Shown piece after piece: positions 41,383-54,653 of a stretch of DNA of 64,000 nt. The notes under the pieces are model-generated. The model did not search any database, had not been told where the DNA came from, and saw only the letters and a program-made list of their open reading frames with translations. A program made the position numbers and the translations under genes. The stretch spans positions 282,001 through 346,000 of the forward strand of contig NW_026947694.1 in the NCBI RefSeq assembly GCF_034190915.1. Direction: 5' to 3'. The stretch comes from Cavia porcellus (taxonomy: Eukaryota; Chordata; Mammalia; Rodentia; Caviidae). Position 1 is the stretch's first letter. Every line of letters begins with the position of its first letter.

Positions 41383-43760
41383 GATGTCTTTCTCACTCCT
41401 ACTAGTGAATCTAATGTAAAACACACCCATACAATGCGCACCACCCCGTGATGTCTTTCTCACTCCTACTAGTGAATCTAATGTAACACACAACCATACA
41501 ATGCGCACCACCCCGTGATGTTTTTCTCACTCCTACTAGTGAATCTATTTTAACAAACACCCATACAATGCGCACCACCCCGTGATGTTTTTCTCACTCC
41601 TACTAGTGAATCTAATGTAACACACACCCATACAATGCACACCATCCCGTGATGTTTTTCTCACTCCTACTAGTGAATCTAATGTAACACACACCCATAC
41701 AATGCGCACCACCCCGTGATGTTTTTCACACTCCTACTAGTGAATCTAATGTAACACACACCCATACAATGCACACCACCCCGTGATGTTTTTCTCACTC
41801 CTACTAGTGAATCTAATGTAACACACACCCATACAATGCGCACCACCCCGTGATGTTTTTCTCACTCCTACTAGTGAATCTAATGTAACACACACCCATA
41901 CAATGCGCACCACCCCGTGATGTTTTTCCCACTCCTACTAGTGAATCTAAAGTAACACACACCCATACAATGCGCACCACCCCGTGATGTATTTCTCACT
42001 CCTACTAGTGAATGTAATGTAACACACACCCATACAATGCGCACCACCCCATGATTTTTCTCACTCCTACTAGTGAATGTAATGTAACACACACCCATAC
42101 AATGCGCACCACCCCGTGATGTTTTTCTCACTCCTACTAGTGAATGTAATGTAACACACACCCATACAATGCGCACCACCCCGTGATGTTTTTCTCACTC
42201 CTACTAGTGAAGGTAATGTAACACACACCCATACAATGCGCACCACCCCGTGATGTTTTTCTCACTCCTACTAGTGAATGTAATGTAACACACACCCATA
42301 CAATGCGCACCACCCCGTGATGTTTTTCTCACTCCTACTAGTGAATGTAATGTAACACACACCCATACAATGCGCACCACCCCGTGATGTTTTTCTCACT
42401 CGTACTAGTGAATGTAATGTAACACACACCCATACAATGCGCACCACCCCGTGATGTTTTTCTCACTCCTACTAGTGAATCTAATGTAACACACACCCAT
42501 ACAATGCGCACAACCCCGTGATGTTTTTCTCACTCCTACTAGTGAATCTAATGTAACACACACCCATACAATGCGCACCACCCCGTGATGTCTTTCTCAC
42601 TCCTACTAGTGAATCTAATGTAAAACACACCCATAGAATGCGCACCACCCCGTGATGTCTTTCTCACTCCTACTAGTGAATCTAATGTAACACACAACCA
42701 TACAATGCGCACCACCCCGTGATGTTTTTCTCACTCCTACTAGTGAATCTATTGTAACACACACCCATACAATGCGCACCACCCCGTGATGTTTTTCTCA
42801 CTCCTACTAGTGAATCTAATGTAACACACACCCATACAATGCACACCACCCCGTGATGTTTTTCTCACTCCTACTAGTGAATCTAATGTAACACACACCC
42901 ATACAATGCGCACCACCCCGTGATGTTTTTCTCACTCCTACTAGTGAATGTAATGTAACACACACCCATACAATGCGCACCACCCCGTGATGTTTTTCTC
43001 ACTCCTACTAGTGAATCTAATGTAACACACACCCATACAATGCGCACCACCCCGTGATGTTTTTCTCACTCCTACTAGTGAATCTAATGTAACACACACC
43101 CATACAATGCGCACCACCCCGTGATGTTTTTCCCACTCCTACAAGTGAATCTAAAGTAACACACACCCATACAATGCGCACCACCCCGTGATGTTTTTCT
43201 CACTCCTACTAGTGAATGTAATGTAACACACACCCATACAATGCGCACCACCCCGTGATTTTTCTCACTCCTACTAGTGAATGTAATGTAACACACACCC
43301 ATACAATGCGCACCACCCCGTGATGTTTTTCTCACTCCTACTAGTGAATGTAATGTAACACACACCCATACAATGCGCACCACCCCGTGATGTTTTTCTC
43401 ACTCCTACTAGTGAAGGTAATGTAACACACACCCATACAATGCGCACCACCCCGTGATGTTTTTCTCACTCCTACTAGTGAATGTAATGTAACACACACC
43501 CATACAATGCGCACCACCCCGTGATGTTTTTCTCACTCCTACTAGTGAATGTAATGTAACACACACCCATACAATGCGCACCACCCCGTGATGTTTTTCT
43601 CACTCCTACTAGTGAATGTAATGTAACACACACCCATGCAATGCGCACCACCCCGTGATATTTTTCTCACTCCTACTAGTGAATGTAATGTAACACACAC
43701 CCATACAATGCGCACCACCCCGTGATGTTTTTCTCACTCCTACTAGTGAATGTAATGTAA
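41383..43760. repeat. 18-monomer HOR, two tandem copies (right)
   Basis: GTCTTTCTC at 41383 and 42587, TAAAGTAAC near 41950 and 43154, the GATTTTTC deletion at 42053 and 43257, and GAAGGTAATG at 42209 and 43413 are all 1,204 bp apart. This is the HOR seen at 6365-8840, about 35 kb to the left, including the rare GAAGGTAATG. Copy 1 has CATGATTTTTC near 42050 and GATGTATTTC near 41988; copy 2 has CTACAAGTG near 43139. Confidence 0.88.
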
Positions 43761-46480
43761 CACACACCCATACAATGCGCACCACCCCGTGATGTTTTTC
43801 TCACTCCTACTAGTGAATGTAATGTAACACACACCCATACAATGCGCACCACCCCGTGATGTTTTTCTCACTCCTACTACTGAATGTAATGTAACACACA
43901 CCCATACAATGCGCACCACCCGGTGATGTTTTTCTCACTCCTACTAGTGAATGTAATGTAACACACACCCATACAATGCGCACCACCCCGTGATGTTTTT
44001 CTCACTCCTACTAGTGAATCTAATGTAACACACACCGATACAATGCGCACCACCCCGTGATGTTTTTCTCACTCCTACTAGTGAATCTAATGTAACACAC
44101 ACCGATACAATGCGCACCACCATGTGATGTTTTTCTCACTCCTACTAGTGAATGTAATGTAACACACACCCATACAATGCGCACCACCCCGTGATGTTTT
44201 TCTCACTCCTACTAGTGAATGTAATGTAACACACACCCATACAATGCGCACCACCCCGTGATGTTTTTCTCACTCCTACTAGTGAATGTAATGTAACACA
44301 CACCCATACAATGCGCACCACCCCGTGATGTTTTTCTCACTCCTATTAGTGAATGTAATGTAACACACACCCATACAATGCGCACCACCCCGTGATGTTT
44401 TTCTCACTCCTACTAGTGAATGTAATGTAACACACACCCATACAATGCGCACCACCCCATGATGTTTTTCTCACTCCTACTAGTGAATGTAATGTAACAC
44501 ACACCCATACAATGCGCACCACCCCGTGATGTTTATCTCACTCCTACTAGTGAATGTAATGTAACACACACACATACAATGCGCACCACCCCGTGATGTT
44601 TTTCTCACTCCTACTAGTGAATCTAATGTAACACACACCGATACAATGCACACCACCCCGTGATGTTTTTCTCACTCCTACTAGTGAACCTAATGTAACA
44701 CACACCGATACAATGCGCACCACCCCGTGATGTTTTTCTCACTCCTACTAGTGAATGTAATGTAACACACACCCATACAATGCGCACCACCCAGTGATGT
44801 TTTTCTCACTCCTACTAGTGAATGTAATGTAACACACACCCATACAATGCGCACCACCCCGTGATGTTTCTCTCACTCCTACTAGTGAATGTAATGTAAC
44901 ACACACCCATACAATGCGCACCACCCCGTGATGTTTTTCTCAGTCCCACTAGTGAATGTAATGTAACACACACCCATACAATGCGCACCACCCCGTGATG
45001 TTTTTCTCAGTCCCACTAGTGAATGTAATGTAACACACACCCATACAATGCGCACCACCCCGTGATGTTTTTCTCACTCCTACTAGTGAATGTAATGTAA
45101 CACACACCCATAAAATGCGCACCACCCCGTGATGTTTTTCTCACTCCTATTTGTGAATGTAATGTAACACACACCCATACAATGCGCACCACCTCGTGAT
45201 GTTTTTCTCACTCCTACTAGTGAATCTAATGTAACACACACCCATACAATGCGCACCTCCCCGTGATGTTTTTCTCACTCCTACTAGTGAATCTAATGTA
45301 ACACACACCCATACAATGCGCACCACCCCGTGATGTTTTTCTCACTCCTACTAGTGAATGTAATGTAACACACACCCATACAATGCGCACCACCCCGTGA
45401 TGTTTTTCTCACTCCTACTAGTGAATGTAATGTAACACACACCCATACAATGCGCACCACCACGTGATGTTTTTCTCACTCCTACTAGTGAATGTAATGT
45501 AACACACACCCATACAATGCACATCACCCCGTGATGTTTTTCTCACCCCTACTAGTGAATGTAATGTAACACACACCCATACAATGCGCACCACCCCGTG
45601 ATGTTTTTCTCACTCCTACTAGTGAATGTAATGTAACACACACCCATACAATGCGCACCACCCCGTGATGTTTTTCTCACTCCTTCTAGTGAATGTAATG
45701 TAACACACACCCATACAATGCGCACCACCCCGTGATGTTTTTCTCACTCCTACTAGTGAATGTAATGTAACACACACCCATACAATGCGCACCACCCCGT
45801 GATGTTTTTCTCACTCCTACTACTGAATGTAATGTAACACACACCCATACAATGCGCACCACCTGGTGATGTTTTTCTCACTCCTACTAGTGAATGTAAT
45901 GTAACACACACCCATACAACGCGCACCACCCCGTGATGTTTTTCTCACTCCTACTAGTGAATCTAATGTAACACACACCCATACAATGCGCACCACCCCG
46001 TGATGTTTTTCTCACTGCTACTAGTGAATCTAATGTAACACACACCCATACAATGCGCACCACCCCGTGATGTTTTTCTCACTCCTACTAGTGAATCTAA
46101 TGTAACACACACCCATACAATGCGCACCACCCCGTGATGTTTTTCTCACTCCTACTAGTGAATCTAATGTAACACACACCCATACAATGCGCACCACCCC
46201 GTGATGTTTTTCTCACTCCTACTAGTGAATGTAATGTAACACACACCCATACAATGCGCACCACCCAGTGATGTTTTTCTCACTCCTACTAGTGAATGTA
46301 ATGTAACACACACCCATACAATGCGCACCACCCCGTGATGTTTTTCTCACTCCTACTACTGAATCCAATGTAACACACACCCATACAATGCGCACCACCC
46401 CGTGATGTTTTTCTCACTCCTACTAGTGAATCTAATGTAACACACACCCATACAATGCGCACCACCCCGTGATGTTTTTC
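43761..46480. repeat. Transition region and 27-monomer founder unit
   Basis: Mainly G39 monomers. Paired CCGATA monomers at 44036 and 44639 are 603 bp (nine monomers) apart, a small duplication. From GATGTTTCTC at 44863 to its next occurrence at 46672 is 1,809 bp, exactly 27 monomers. That interval introduces the markers of the right-hand HOR in order: TCAGTCCCAC twice, CATAAAATG, TATTTGTG, CACCTCGTG, GCACCTCCCC, CACCACGTG, GCACATCACC, CTCACCCCTAC, CACCCAGTG, ACTGAATCCAATG and TGCTAGTAGTG. Confidence 0.8.
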
Positions 46481-48891
46481 TCACTGCTAGTAGTGAATGT
46501 AATGTAATACACACCCATACAATGCGCACCACCGCGTGATGTTTTTTTCACTCCTAGTAGTGAATGTAATGTAATACACACCCATACAATGCGCACCACC
46601 CCGTGATGTTTTTCTCACTCCTACTAGTGAATGTAATGTAACACACACCCATACAATGCGCACCACCCTGTGATGTTTCTCTCACTCCTACTAGTGAATG
46701 TAATGTAACACACACCCATACAATGCGCACCACCCCGTGATGTTTTTCTCAGTCCCAGTAGTGAATGTAATGTAACACACACCCATACAATGCGCACCAC
46801 CCCGTAATGTTTTTCTCAGTCCCACTAGTGAATGTAATGTAACACACACCCATACAATGCGCACCACCCCGTGATGTTTTTCTCACTCCTACTAGTGAAT
46901 GTAATGTAACACACACCCATACAATGCGCACCACCCCGTGATGTTTTTCTCACTCCTATTTGTGAATGTAATGTAACACACACCCATACAATGCGCACCA
47001 CCTCGTGATGTTTTTCTCACTCCTACTAGTGAATCTAATGTAACACACACCCATACAATGCGCACCTCCCCGTGATGTTTTTCTCACTCCTACTAGTGAA
47101 TCTAATGTAACACACACCCATACAATGCGCACCACCCCGTGATGTTTTTCTCACTCCTACTAGTGAATGTAATGTAACACACACCCATACAATGTGCACC
47201 ACCCCGTGATGTTTTTCTCACTCCTACTAGTGAATGTAATGTAACACACACCCATACAATGCGCACCACCACGTGATGTTTTTCTCACTCCTACTAGTGA
47301 ATGTAATGTAACACACACCCATACAATGCGCATCACCCCGTGATGTTTTTCTCACCCCTACTAGTGAATGTAATGTAACACACACCCATACAATGCGCAC
47401 CACCCCGTGATGTTTTTCTCACTCCTACTAGTGAATGTAATGTAACACACACCCATACAATGCGCACCACCCCGTGATGTTTTTCTCACTCCTACTAATG
47501 AATGTAATGTAACACACACCCATACAATGCGCACCACCCCGTGATGTTTTTCTCACTCCTACTAGTGAATCTAATGTAACACACACCCATACAATGCGCA
47601 CCACCCCGTGATGTTTTTCTCACTCCTACTAGTGAATGTAATGTAACACACACCCATACAATGCGCACCACCCGGTGATGTTTTTCTCACTCCTACTAGT
47701 GAATGTAATGTAACACACACCCATACAATGCGCACCACCCCGTGATGTTTTTCTCACTCCTACTAGTGAATGTAATGTAACACACACCCATACAATGCGC
47801 ACCACCCCGTGATGTTTTACTCACTCCTACTAGTGAATGTAATGTAACACACACCCATACAATGCGCACCACCCCGTGATGTTTTTCTCACTCCTACTAG
47901 TGAATCTAATGTAACACACACCCATACAATGCCCACCACCCCATGATGTTTTTCTCACTGCTACTAGTGAATCTAATGTAACACACACCCATACAATGCG
48001 CACCACCCCGTGATGTTTTTCTCACTCCTACTAGTGAATCTAATGTAACACACACCCATACATTGCGCACCACCCCGTGATGTTTTTCTCACTCCTACTA
48101 GTGAATCTAATGTAACACACACCCATACAATGCGCACCACCCCGTGATGTTTTTCTCACTCCTACTAGTGAATGTAATGTAACACAACCCATACAATGCG
48201 CACCACCCAGTGATGTTTTTCTCACTCCTACTAGTGAATGTAATGTAACACACACCCATACAATGCGCACCACCCCGTGATGTTTTTCTCACTCCTACTA
48301 CTGAATCCAATGTAACACACACCCATACAATGCGCACCACCCCGTGATGTTTTTCTCACTCCTACTAGTGAATCTAATGTAACACACACCCATACAATGC
48401 GCACCACCCCGTGATGTTTTTCTCACTCCTACTAGTGAATGTAATGTAACACACACCCATACAATGCGCACCACCCCGTGATGTTTTTCTCACTCCTACT
48501 AGTGAATCTAATGTAACACACACCCATACAATGCGCACCACCCCGTGATGTTTTTCTCACTCCTACTAGTGAATGTAATGTAACACACACCCATACAATG
48601 CGCATCACCCCGTGATGTTTTTCTCACCCCTACTAGTGAATGTAATGTAACACACACCCATACAATGCGCACCACCCCGTGATGTTTTTCTCACTCCTAC
48701 TAGTGAATGTAATGTAACACACACCCATACAATGCGCACCACCCCGTGATGTTTTTCTCACTCCTACTAGTGAATGTAATGTAACACACACCCATAAATT
48801 GCGCACCACCCGGTGATGTTTTTCTCACTCCTACTAGTGAATGTAATGTAACACACACCCATACAATGCGCACCACCCCGTGATGTTTTTC
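46481..48891. repeat. Right HOR family, 36-monomer unit
   Basis: Runs from TCACTGCTAGTAGTG at 46481 to its next copy at 48892, 2,411 bp (36 monomers minus one base, lost in AACACAACCC near 48184). Marker order matches the neighbours: CCTGTGATG, TCAGTCCCA twice, TATTTGTG near 46958, CACCTCG, GCACCTCCCC, CACCACGTG, GCGCATCACC, CTCACCCC, TGCTACTAG, one CACCCAGTG and ACTGAATCCAATG near 48301. Confidence 0.85.
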
Positions 48892-51772
48892 TCACTGCTA
48901 GTAGTGAATGTAATGTAATACACACCCATACAATGCGCACCACCCCGTGATGTTTTTCTCACTCCTAGTAGTGAATGTAATGTAATACACACCCATACAA
49001 TGCGCACCACCCCGTGATGTTTTTCTCACTCCTACTAGTGAATGTAATGTAACACACACCCATACAATGCGCACCACCCTGTGATGATTCTCTCACTCCT
49101 ACTAGTGAATGTAATGTAACACACACCCATACAATGCGCACCACCCCGTGATGTTTTTCTCAGTCCCACTAGTGAATGAAATGTAACACACACCCATACA
49201 ATGCGCACCACCCCGTGATGTTTTTCTCAGTCCCACTAGTGAATGTAATGTAACACACACCCATACAATGCGCACCACCCCGTGATGTTTTTCTCACTCC
49301 TACTAGTGAATGTAATGTAACACACACCCATAAAATGCGCACCACCCCGTGATGTTTTTCTCACTCCTATTCGTGAATGCAATGTAACACACACCCATAC
49401 AATGCGCACCACCTCGTGATGTTTTTCTCACTCCTACTAGTGAATCTAATGTAACACACACCCATACAATGCGCACCTCCCCGTGATGTTTTTCTCACTC
49501 CTACTAGTGAATCTAATGTAACACACACCCATACAATGCGCACCACCCCGTGATGTTTTTGTCACTCCTCCTAGTGAATGTAATGTAACACACACCCATA
49601 CAATGCGCACCACCCCGTGATGTTTTTCTCACTCCTACTAGTGAATGTAATGTAACACACACCCATACAACGCGCACCACCACGTGATGTTTTTCTCACT
49701 CCTACTAGTGAATGTAATGTAACACACACCCATACAACGCGCATCACCCCGTGATGTTTTTCTCACCCCTACTAGTGAATGTAATGTAACACACACCCAT
49801 ACAATGCGCACCACCCCGTGATGTTTTTCTCACCCCTACTAGTTAATGTAATGTAACACACACCCATACAATGCGCACCACCCCGTGATGTTTTTCTCAC
49901 TCCTACTAGTGAATGTAATGTAACACACACCCATACAATGCGCACCACCCCGTGATGTTTTTCTCACTCTTACTAGTGAATCTAATGTAACACACACCCA
50001 TACAATGCGCACCACCCCGTGATGTTTTTCTCACTCCTACTAGTGAATGTAATGTAACACACACCCATACAATGCGCACCACCCGGTGATGTTTTTCTCA
50101 CTCCTACTAGTGAATGTAATGTAACACACACCCATACAATGCGCACCACCCCGTGATGTTTTTCTCACTCCTACTAGTGAATGTAATGTAACACACACCC
50201 ATACAATGCGCACCACCCCGTGATGTTTTTCTCACTCCTACTAGTAAATGTAATGTAACACACACCCATACAATGCGCACCACCCCGTGATGTTTTTCTC
50301 ACTCCTACTAGTGAATCTAATGTAACACACACCCATACAATGCGCACCACCCCGTGATGTTTTTCTCACTGCTACTAGTGAATCTAATGTAACACACACC
50401 CATACAATGCGCACCACCCCGTGATGTTTTTCTCACTCCTACTAGTGAATCTAATGTAACACACACCCATAAAATGCGCACCACACCGTGATGTTTTTCT
50501 CACTCCTACTAGTGAATCTAATGTAACACACACCCATACAATGCGCACCACCCCGTGATGTTTTTCTCACTCCTACTATTGAATGTAATGTAACACACAC
50601 CCATACAATGCGCACCACCCCGTGATGTTTTTCTCACTCCTACTAGTGAATATAATGTAACACACACCCATACAATGCGCACCACCCCGTGATGTTTTTC
50701 TCACTCCAACTAGTGAATGTAATGTAACACACACCCATACAATGCGCACCACTCCGTGATGTTTTTCTCAATCCTTCTAGTGAATGTAATGTAACACACA
50801 CCCATACAATGCGCACCACCCCGTGATGTTTTTCTCACTCCTACTAGTGAATGTAATGTAACACACACCCATACAATGCGCACCACCCAGTGATGTTTTT
50901 CTCACTCCTACTAGTGAATGTAATGTAACACACACCCATACAATGCGCACCACCCAGTGATGTTTTTCTCACTCCTACTAGTGAATGTAATGTAACACAC
51001 ACCCATACAATGCGCACCACCCAGTGATGTTTTTCTCACTCCTACTAGTGAATGTAATGTAACACACACCCATACAATGCGCACCACCCCGTGATGTTTT
51101 TCTCACTCCTACTACTGAATCCAATGTAACACACACCCATACAATGCGCACCACCCCGTGATGTTTTTCTCACTCCTACTAGTGAATCTAATGTAACACA
51201 CACCCATACAATGCGCACCACCCCGTGATGTTTTTCTCACTCCTACTAGTGAATGTAATGTAACACACACCCATACAATGAGCACCACCCCGTGATGTTT
51301 TTCTCACTCCTACTAGTGAATGTAATGTAACACACACCCATACAATGCGCACCACCCCGTGATGTTTTTCTCACTCCTACTAGTGAATGTAATGTAACAC
51401 ACACCCATACAATGCGCATCACCCCGTGATGTTTTTCTCACCCCTACTAGTGAATGTAATGTAACACACACCCATACAATGCGCACCACCCCGTGATGTT
51501 TTTCTCACTCCTACTAGTGAATGTAATGTAACACACACCCATACAATGCGCACCACCCCGTGATGTTTTTCTCACTCCTACTAGTGAATGTAATGTAACA
51601 CACACCCATACAATGCGCACCACCCCGTGATGTTTTTCTCACTCCTACTAGTGAATGTAATGTAACACACACCCATAAAATGCGCACCACCCCGTGATGT
51701 TTTTCTCACTCCTACTAGTGAATGTAATGTAACACACACCCATACAATGCGCACCACCCCGTGATGTTTTTC
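48892..51772. repeat. 43-monomer HOR, unit 1
   Basis: 2,881 bp, exactly 43 x 67. Markers in order: TGCTAGTAGTG, GTGATGATTC at 49083, TCAGTCCCAC twice, TATTCGTGAATGC near 49368, CACCTCGTG, GTCACTCCTCC near 49562, two CAACGCGC monomers, AGTTAATG, CTCTTACTAG, CCCGGTG, AGTAAATG, CACACCGTG, GAATATAATG, TCCAACTAG, CAATCCTTCTAG near 50769, CACCCAGTG three times in a row, ACTGAATCCAATG, CAATGAGCACC and GCGCATCACC. Private change: GAATGAAATG near 49187. Confidence 0.93.
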
Positions 51773-54653
51773 TCACTGCTAGTAGTGAATGTAATGTAAT
51801 ACACACCCATACAATGCGCACCACCCCGTGATGTTTTTCTCACTCCTAGTAGTGAATGTAATGTAATACACACCCATACAATGCGCACCACCCCGTGATG
51901 TTTTTCTCACTCCTACTAGTGAATGTAATGTAACACACACCCATACAATGCGCACCACCCTGTGATGATTCTCTCACTCCTACTAGTGAATGTAATGTAA
52001 CACACACCCATACAATGCGCACCACCCCGTGATGTTTTTCTCAGTCCCACTAGTGAATGTAATGTAACACACACCCATACAATGCGCACCACCCCGTGAT
52101 GTTTTTCTCAGTCCCACTAGTGAATGTAATGTAACACACACCCATACAATGCGCACCACCCCGTGATGTTTTTCTCACTCCTACTAGTGAATGTAATGTA
52201 ACACACACCCATAAAATGCGCACCACCCCGTGATGGTTTTCTCACTCCTATTCGTGAATGCAATGTAACACACACCCATACAATGCGCACCACCTCGTGA
52301 TGTTTTTCTCACTCCTACTAGTGAATCTAATGTAACACACACCCATACAATGCGCACCTCCCCGTGATGTTTTTCTCACTCCTACTAGTGAATCTAATGT
52401 AACACACACCCATACAATGCGCACCACCCCGTGATGTTTTTGTCACTCCTCCTAGTGAATGTAATGTAACACACACCCATACAATGCGCACCACCCCGTG
52501 ATGTTTTTCTCACTCCTACTAGTGAATGTAATGTAACACACACCCATACAACGCGCACCACCACGTGATGTTTTTCTCACTCCTACTAGTGAATGTAATG
52601 TAACACACACCCATACAACGCGCATCACCCCGTGATGTTTTTCTCACCCCTACTAGTGAATGTAATGTAACACACACCCATACAATGCGCACCACCCCGT
52701 GATGTTTTTCTCACCCCTACTAGTTAATGTAATGTAACACACACCCATACAATGCGCACCACCCCGTGATGTTTTTCTCACTCCTACTAGTGAATGTAAT
52801 GTAACACACACCCATACAATGCGCACCACCCCGTGATGTTTTTCTCACTCTTACTAGTGAATCTAATGTAACACACACCCATACAATGCGCACCACCCCG
52901 TGATGTTTTTCTCACTCCTACTAGTGAATGTAATGTAACACACACCCATACAATGCGCACCACCCGGTGATGTTTTTCTCACTCCTACTAGTGAATGTAA
53001 TGTAACACACACCCATACAATGCGCACCACCCCGTGATGTTTTTCTCACTCCTACTAGTGAATGTAATGTAACACACACCCATACAATGCGCACCACCCC
53101 GTGATGTTTTTCTCACTCCTACTAGTAAATGTAATGTAACACACACCCATACAATGCGCACCACCCCGTGATGTTTTTCTCACTCCTACTAGTGAATCTA
53201 ATGTAACACACACCCATACAATGCGCACCACCCCGTGATGTTTTTCTCACTGCTACTAGTGAATCTAATGTAACACACACCCATACAATGCGCACCACCC
53301 CGTGATGTTTTTCTCACTCCTACTAGTGAATCTAATGTAACACACACCCATAAAATGCGCACCACACCGTGATGTTTTTCTCACTCCTACTAGTGAATCT
53401 AATGTAACACACACCCATACAATGCGCACCACCCCGTGATGTTTTTCTCACTCCTACTATTGAATGTAATGTAACACACACCCATACAATGCGCACCACC
53501 CCGTGATGTTTTTCTCACTCCTACTAGTGAATATAATGTAACACACACCCATACAATGCGCACCACCCCGTGATGTTTTTCTCACTCCAACTAGTGAATG
53601 TAATGTAACACACACCCATACAATGCGCACCACTCCGTGATGTTTTTCTCAATCCTTCTAGTGAATGTAATGTAACACACACCCATACAATGCGCACCAC
53701 CCCGTGATGTTTTTCTCACTACTACTAGTGAATGTAATGTAACACACACCCATACAATGCGCACCACCCAGTGATGTTTTTCTCACTCCTACTAGTGAAT
53801 GTAATGTAACACACACCCATACAATGCGCACCACCCAGTGATGTTTTTCTCACTCCTACTAGTGAATGTAATGTAACACACACCCATACAATGCGCACCA
53901 CCCAGTGATGTTTTTCTCACTCCTACTAGTGAATGTAATGTAACACACACCCATACAATGCGCACCACCCCGTGATGTTTTTCTCACTCCTACTACTGAA
54001 TCCAATGTAACACACACCCATACAATGCGCACCACCCCGTGATGTTTTTCTCACTCCTACTAGTGAATCTAATGTAACACACACCCATACAATGCGCACC
54101 ACCCCGTGATGTTTTTCTCACTCCTACTAGTGAATGTAATGTAACACACACCCATACAGTGAGCACCACCCCGTGATGTTTTTCTCACTCCTACTAGTGA
54201 ATGTAATGTAACACACACCCATACAATGCGCACCACCCCGTGATGTTTTTCTCACTCCTACTAGTGAATGTAATGTAACACACACCCATACAATGCGCAT
54301 CACCCCGTGATGTTTTTCTCACCCCTACTAGTGAATGTAATGTAACACACACCCATACAATGCGCACCACCCCGTGATGTTTTTCTCACTCCTACTAGTG
54401 AATGTAATGTAACACACACCCATACAATGCGCACCACCCCGTGATGTTTTTCTCACTCCTACTAGTGAATGTAATGTAACACACACCCATACAATGCGCA
54501 CCACCCCGTGATGTTTTTCTCACTCCTACTAGTGAATGTAATGTAACACACACCCATAAAATGCGCACCACCCCGTGATGTTTTTCTCACTCCTACTAGT
54601 GAATGTAATGTAACACACACCCATACAATGCGCACCACCCCGTGATGTTTTTC
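51773..54653. repeat. 43-monomer HOR, unit 2
   Basis: Exactly 2,881 bp and almost identical to unit 1: GTGATGATTC at 51964, TATTCGTGAATGC near 52249, CAATCCTTCTAG near 53650, three CACCCAGTG monomers and ACTGAATCCAATG near 53996. Differences seen are isolated point changes, such as GATGGTTTTC near 52233, CACTACTACTAG near 53717 and CAGTGAGCACC near 54158. Confidence 0.93.
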
